DNA from: CAZNHL01 sp964572965
Lineage (GTDB): Bacteria; Bacteroidota; Bacteroidia; Cytophagales; UBA9547
Length of the DNA stretch: 5,822 bases
Assembly (NCBI GenBank): GCA_964572965.1
Contig: CAZNHL010000133.1
Location: 1 to 5,822 of the forward strand
Direction of reading: 5' to 3'
Shown here: positions 5,374 through 5,822 of the stretch, in pieces
How positions within the stretch are numbered: the stretch's first letter is position 1
Layout: each line of letters starts with the position of its first letter
Notes under the pieces: model-generated
Database searches by the model: none
What the model saw: only the letters and a program-made list of their open reading frames with translations
What the model was told of the DNA's origin: nothing
Position numbers and translations under genes: made by a program

Positions 5374-5822
5374 ATGGGGGCTTGTAATATATTTAAAACA
5401 GATGATTCTTATAAAATAATAACGGAATCAGAAACAGAAGATGGCTTTTTGTTAAGTGGTGAGCCTGTTTTTGTAGTTCAATTAGGCGACTTAGATGGAC
5501 TGAAAGAAAGTCTGTTTGAATCTCTTAAAAATACTCGAAAGAATATTCCTACTCCTAAGAGAGAACAATATCCTGTTCTTGAAAAAGAGATTATGAAAAA
5601 AATTAAAGAGAAGTCGTATTCATCGCTTTATAAAAATAGTAATAGTGTGTCTTTACGTTTTGAAAATGGAGTTTTAAAAATATGGCCATTGAAATTCTTT
5701 AAACCAGAGAGACCATCTGATGGTTTGGTTCCAGTACAAGAAGATATGGTAGAGATACCTGATGCAGTAAATAAGAAAGAGGAAGTAACCTCCGTAATAA
5801 TCGAAATATTGAACCGGAAATA
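5374..5822 (+). CDS. Putative immunity protein for the CdiA-like toxin (3' end at window edge)
   Basis: An ATG at 5374 opens 149 uninterrupted codons to the last full codon of the window. The final two bases are TA, so a stop one base further on is possible and would fit the length. The product starts MGACNIFKTDDSYKIITESE and is acidic/polar, with no signal peptide or membrane segment, so it should be cytoplasmic. The second half, SYSSLYKNSNSVSLRFENG followed by KIWPLKF and GLVPV, resembles contact-dependent growth inhibition immunity proteins (CdiI-type) that pair with this toxin class. It starts 10 nt after the toxin stop with only a weak A-rich leader, the usual toxin-immunity order. The base composition is visibly more AT-rich than the recombinases. 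The pairing is strongly suggested by position; the family match is moderate. Confidence 0.7.
   Translation, partial: MGACNIFKTDDSYKIITESETEDGFLLSGEPVFVVQLGDLDGLKESLFESLKNTRKNIPTPKREQYPVLEKEIMKKIKEKSYSSLYKNSNSVSLRFENGVLKIWPLKFFKPERPSDGLVPVQEDMVEIPDAVNKKEEVTSVIIEILNRK

Overview
The window reads as accessory DNA from a member of the Bacteroidota, probably a Chitinophagaceae/Sphingobacteriaceae-type bacterium. Three things suggest this. The first gene belongs to a CHC2/Toprim-primase plus ATPase family that I know mainly from Bacteroidota mobile elements. The RHS core has the Bacteroidota form (YRYGF-G-QEK ... GRRWNIDP ... NNPI). A TAnnTTTG-type -7 promoter box lies upstream of that RHS piece. 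The assignment comes from recognition by eye, not from a search.

Layout, all real genes on the + strand. (1) Positions 1-1538: the C-terminal part of a primase-helicase-like mobile-element protein. It is cut by the left edge, has Walker A and B motifs and a C-terminal winged helix, and ends in a sharp intrinsic terminator that overlaps its stop codon. A small cluster of GGAACRCCAG repeats in direct and inverted orientation lies across its 3' end. (2) Positions 1625-3357: two tyrosine recombinases with overlapping ATGA stop/start. The first has the full R-K-H-R-H-Y catalytic set. The second has Lys and Gln in place of the first catalytic Arg and the HxxR His. (3) Positions 3358-4304: about 0.95 kb with no credible gene. 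It is packed end to end with long nested inverted repeats (at least seven hairpin units) and a strand-biased repeated motif, ACCCA(A/C)CGCA. (4) Positions 4431-5363: an orphan tip of an RHS/polymorphic toxin with no start codon. It holds the last RHS core segment and a C-terminal nuclease-like domain of the kind found at the end of CdiA/FhaB toxins. (5) Positions 5374-5822: a putative cognate immunity gene whose frame reaches the last base of the window.

My interpretation (inference) is that a Bacteroidota element carrying primase/ATPase and paired recombinases lies directly beside a promoterless or silent toxin-immunity cassette, with a dense hairpin array between them. The array could be the recombination substrate, a folded single-stranded attachment region, or the element's replication origin. 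If so, the whole could be a system that captures or swaps RHS toxin tips in an integron-like way. What the sequence shows directly is the hairpins, the recombinase pair, the orphan tip whose frame is separated from upstream open sequence by a single TGA, and the immunity-like ORF. The functional link between them is unproven.
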